Both the position numbers and the translations under genes were made by a program. A model generated the notes under the pieces. That model worked only from the letters and a program-made list of their open reading frames with translations. It was not told the DNA's origin and searched no databases. DNA of 32,971 nucleotides from Thermoplasmata archaeon (GTDB taxonomy: Archaea; Thermoplasmatota; Thermoplasmata; Thermoplasmatales; Thermoplasmataceae). This document shows positions 31,650 through 32,971 of this stretch, in pieces; the first letter of the stretch is position 1, and the number at the start of each line of letters is the position of its first letter. The DNA is taken from the NCBI GenBank assembly GCA_021846695.1, contig JAJZWN010000012.1:1-32971 (forward strand), given 5' to 3'.

Positions 31650-32971
31650 TTAATGTTCTTCATCTTTTATTCTTTTCCTGCTTTTCCCAAAGACCCTTAC
31701 AAGGCTGACTCGGGGAATTTTCTTTTTCATAATTTTGATGTAACCCTTTGAACCCATAATATATTTAATGCCATAAACTCCGGAAACCAGTGCCAGGACA
31801 GAAAGGCTGATCTCTATAGCAGGCAGACCTAAATAGCTAATTGTGGTGAATATTGTGGCCATTCCTATCAGAGGTATGATAAAAAAATATTTCTGTTCCC
31901 TGAGATGTTTGGGATTGTCATTTTTCACCCGTCTCCATAGCATTATAGCTGAAAAATCAATTATGGAATATGCAATGAGGACTGACACGTTTGATGCCTC
32001 TATTATTGTTGAAAAACCAACAAAATATACGAATAACAGGCTGATAGCCATTGACAATAGAATTGAATATACAGGAGTACCGAATTTGTCTATTTTTCCG
32101 AATGTGCCGGGAATCTCATTGTCCCTTCCCATGGCATAGAGAACCCTGCTTGTCCCCAGTATGCCGGTGAGCACCACTCCCGCAGTGGCAGTAATTCCGC
32201 CAATGGCGATAATTATAAGCAGGTATGGATTATGCAAAACCCCTATTGCAGCTGATAGTGGTGCTGAAGCCGATGCAAGACCAGAAGCAGGAATGAGTCC
32301 TATGGCTACAACAGCCACGACAGCATAGAGGGCAGAGGATATTATTATGGAAATTATAATGGCTTTAGGTATATTTTTCTCGGGATTTTTGACTTCGTCG
32401 CCAACGGTTGTAATACGTGAAAACCCTGTAAATGCAAAAAATATAAGAGCCGAGCCTTCCATTACCCCGGTGAATCCGTGTGGTGCAAAGTTTGAAAAAT
32501 CGGCAAATTTAAAATAAAATAATCCGGAGACAACGAAAATAATTAGAATTATCACATTAACTCCAACAAGAATGGACAATGTCTTGGTAGAGTTTTTTAT
32601 TCCCAGCATATTTAATATTGCAAACATTATGATAACTGGGATTCCAAAAACTATCAGGTTTATATGGAGATGAAAAAGGGCATTTATATAGCTCCCCATG
32701 CTCAGTGAAACAGCTGAAATGGCAATCATGTTAGAGAATGTCCACATAGTCCCACCCACAAATCCTGCAGATGGTGCAAATGATTCCTTTGCGTATTCGT
32801 AAACACCTCCTTCCTTTGATATATGCTGTGCTATCTCTGAGAAACTTAGCCCTGTGAATATGGCTATGACTGCAGAAACAAAAATTGAGATTATAATGGC
32901 AGGACCTGCCATCCCGGCCGCTATACCTATAATAACAAAAATTCCTGCGCCTATTATTGCTCCCAGATTGA
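31650..32971 (-). CDS. APC-family amino acid permease, N-terminus cut by window edge
   Basis: A second amino acid-polyamine-organocation transporter. The reading frame stays open to the window end: upstream of Met at 32912 it continues NLGAIIGAGIFVIIGIAAG, which is the normal first helix of the family. The internal ATG is therefore not the true start and the 5' end lies outside. About 11 membrane helices are visible. GFSRITTVGDEVKNPEKNIP is the loop after helix 6 and MGRDNEIPGTFGKIDKFGTP the loop before helix 9. The C-terminus is short and basic. Substrate unknown. It lies 68 bp upstream of icd on the same strand, but icd has its own TATA-like element. Confidence 0.87.
   Translation of the reverse strand, partial: NLGAIIGAGIFVIIGIAAGMAGPAIIISIFVSAVIAIFTGLSFSEIAQHISKEGGVYEYAKESFAPSAGFVGGTMWTFSNMIAISAVSLSMGSYINALFHLHINLIVFGIPVIIMFAILNMLGIKNSTKTLSILVGVNVIILIIFVVSGLFYFKFADFSNFAPHGFTGVMEGSALIFFAFTGFSRITTVGDEVKNPEKNIPKAIIISIIISSALYAVVAVVAIGLIPASGLASASAPLSAAIGVLHNPYLLIIIAIGGITATAGVVLTGILGTSRVLYAMGRDNEIPGTFGKIDKFGTPVYSILLSMAISLLFVYFVGFSTIIEASNVSVLIAYSIIDFSAIMLWRRVKNDNPKHLREQKYFFIIPLIGMATIFTTISYLGLPAIEISLSVLALVSGVYGIKYIMGSKGYIKIMKKKIPRVSLVRVFGKSRKRIKDEEH

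Noticed and set aside
32910..32912. ATG as start of the last permease
   Set aside because: The frame continues upstream into the conserved first helix of the APC family, so the true start is outside the window.

Overview
The window looks like a chromosomal segment of a Thermoplasmatales-type archaeon (Thermoplasma/Ferroplasma/Picrophilus relatives). I infer this from the AT-rich sequence (roughly one third G+C by eye) and the gene families: archaeal GT2 and GT4 glycosyltransferases, UPF0173, DUF211, a DUF4143 ATPase, and a TPP riboswitch in front of a major-facilitator transporter. The promoters agree: most first genes of a transcription unit have a TATA box about 22-26 nt before the start codon, so the mRNAs should be leaderless, while genes inside operons overlap or carry Shine-Dalgarno sites. 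The genus is not fixed by the sequence alone.

Layout. 1-4500: partial pyrD, a HisA-like fragment gene, a BcsA-like membrane glycosyltransferase convergent with a parallel beta-helix protein, and a short MTHFR-like protein. 4500-7800: a Nudix/family-4 uracil-DNA glycosylase fusion whose Fe-S ligands are mostly gone, a TPP-riboswitch-controlled transporter (probable thiamine uptake), and a DUF211-VIT1/CCC1 metal transport pair. 7900-9770: a GT4 glycosyltransferase and a UPF0173 hydrolase. 9789-13001: three overlapping genes for a VirB4-like ATPase, a polytopic VirB6-like protein and a small two-helix VirB2-like protein. This is a minimal type IV secretion-like or Ced/Ted-like DNA transfer module with no relaxase, coupling protein or integrase beside it. 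It is the strongest candidate for an undescribed system here. 13054-14708: DUF72 protein and a solitary D12-class adenine methyltransferase on the same strand.

14720-21400 mixes metabolism and mobile debris: an AidB-like acyl-CoA dehydrogenase with an acyl-CoA synthetase, an MFS transporter, and a DUF4143 ATPase bracketed by 52-bp direct repeats. Two GC-richer patches, related to each other, look like IS200/IS605 (tnpB) 3' remnants. 21400-25550: MBL hydrolase, an unrecognised 122-residue protein, a gene-free stretch with two RNA-like folds (22889-22949 and a multi-branched 23074-23205), DUF302 protein, a Rieske pseudogene with two in-frame stops, enoyl-CoA hydratase, and 725 bp without a recognisable gene.

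25552-28161 is a four-gene operon: zinc ribbon protein, then cbiJ, cbiC and cbiD of cobalamin ring synthesis. The window ends with an amino acid permease, a small membrane protein, NADP-type isocitrate dehydrogenase and a second, truncated permease. No tRNA, rRNA or CRISPR array was seen. All comparisons are from family knowledge and reading by eye; no database search was run.
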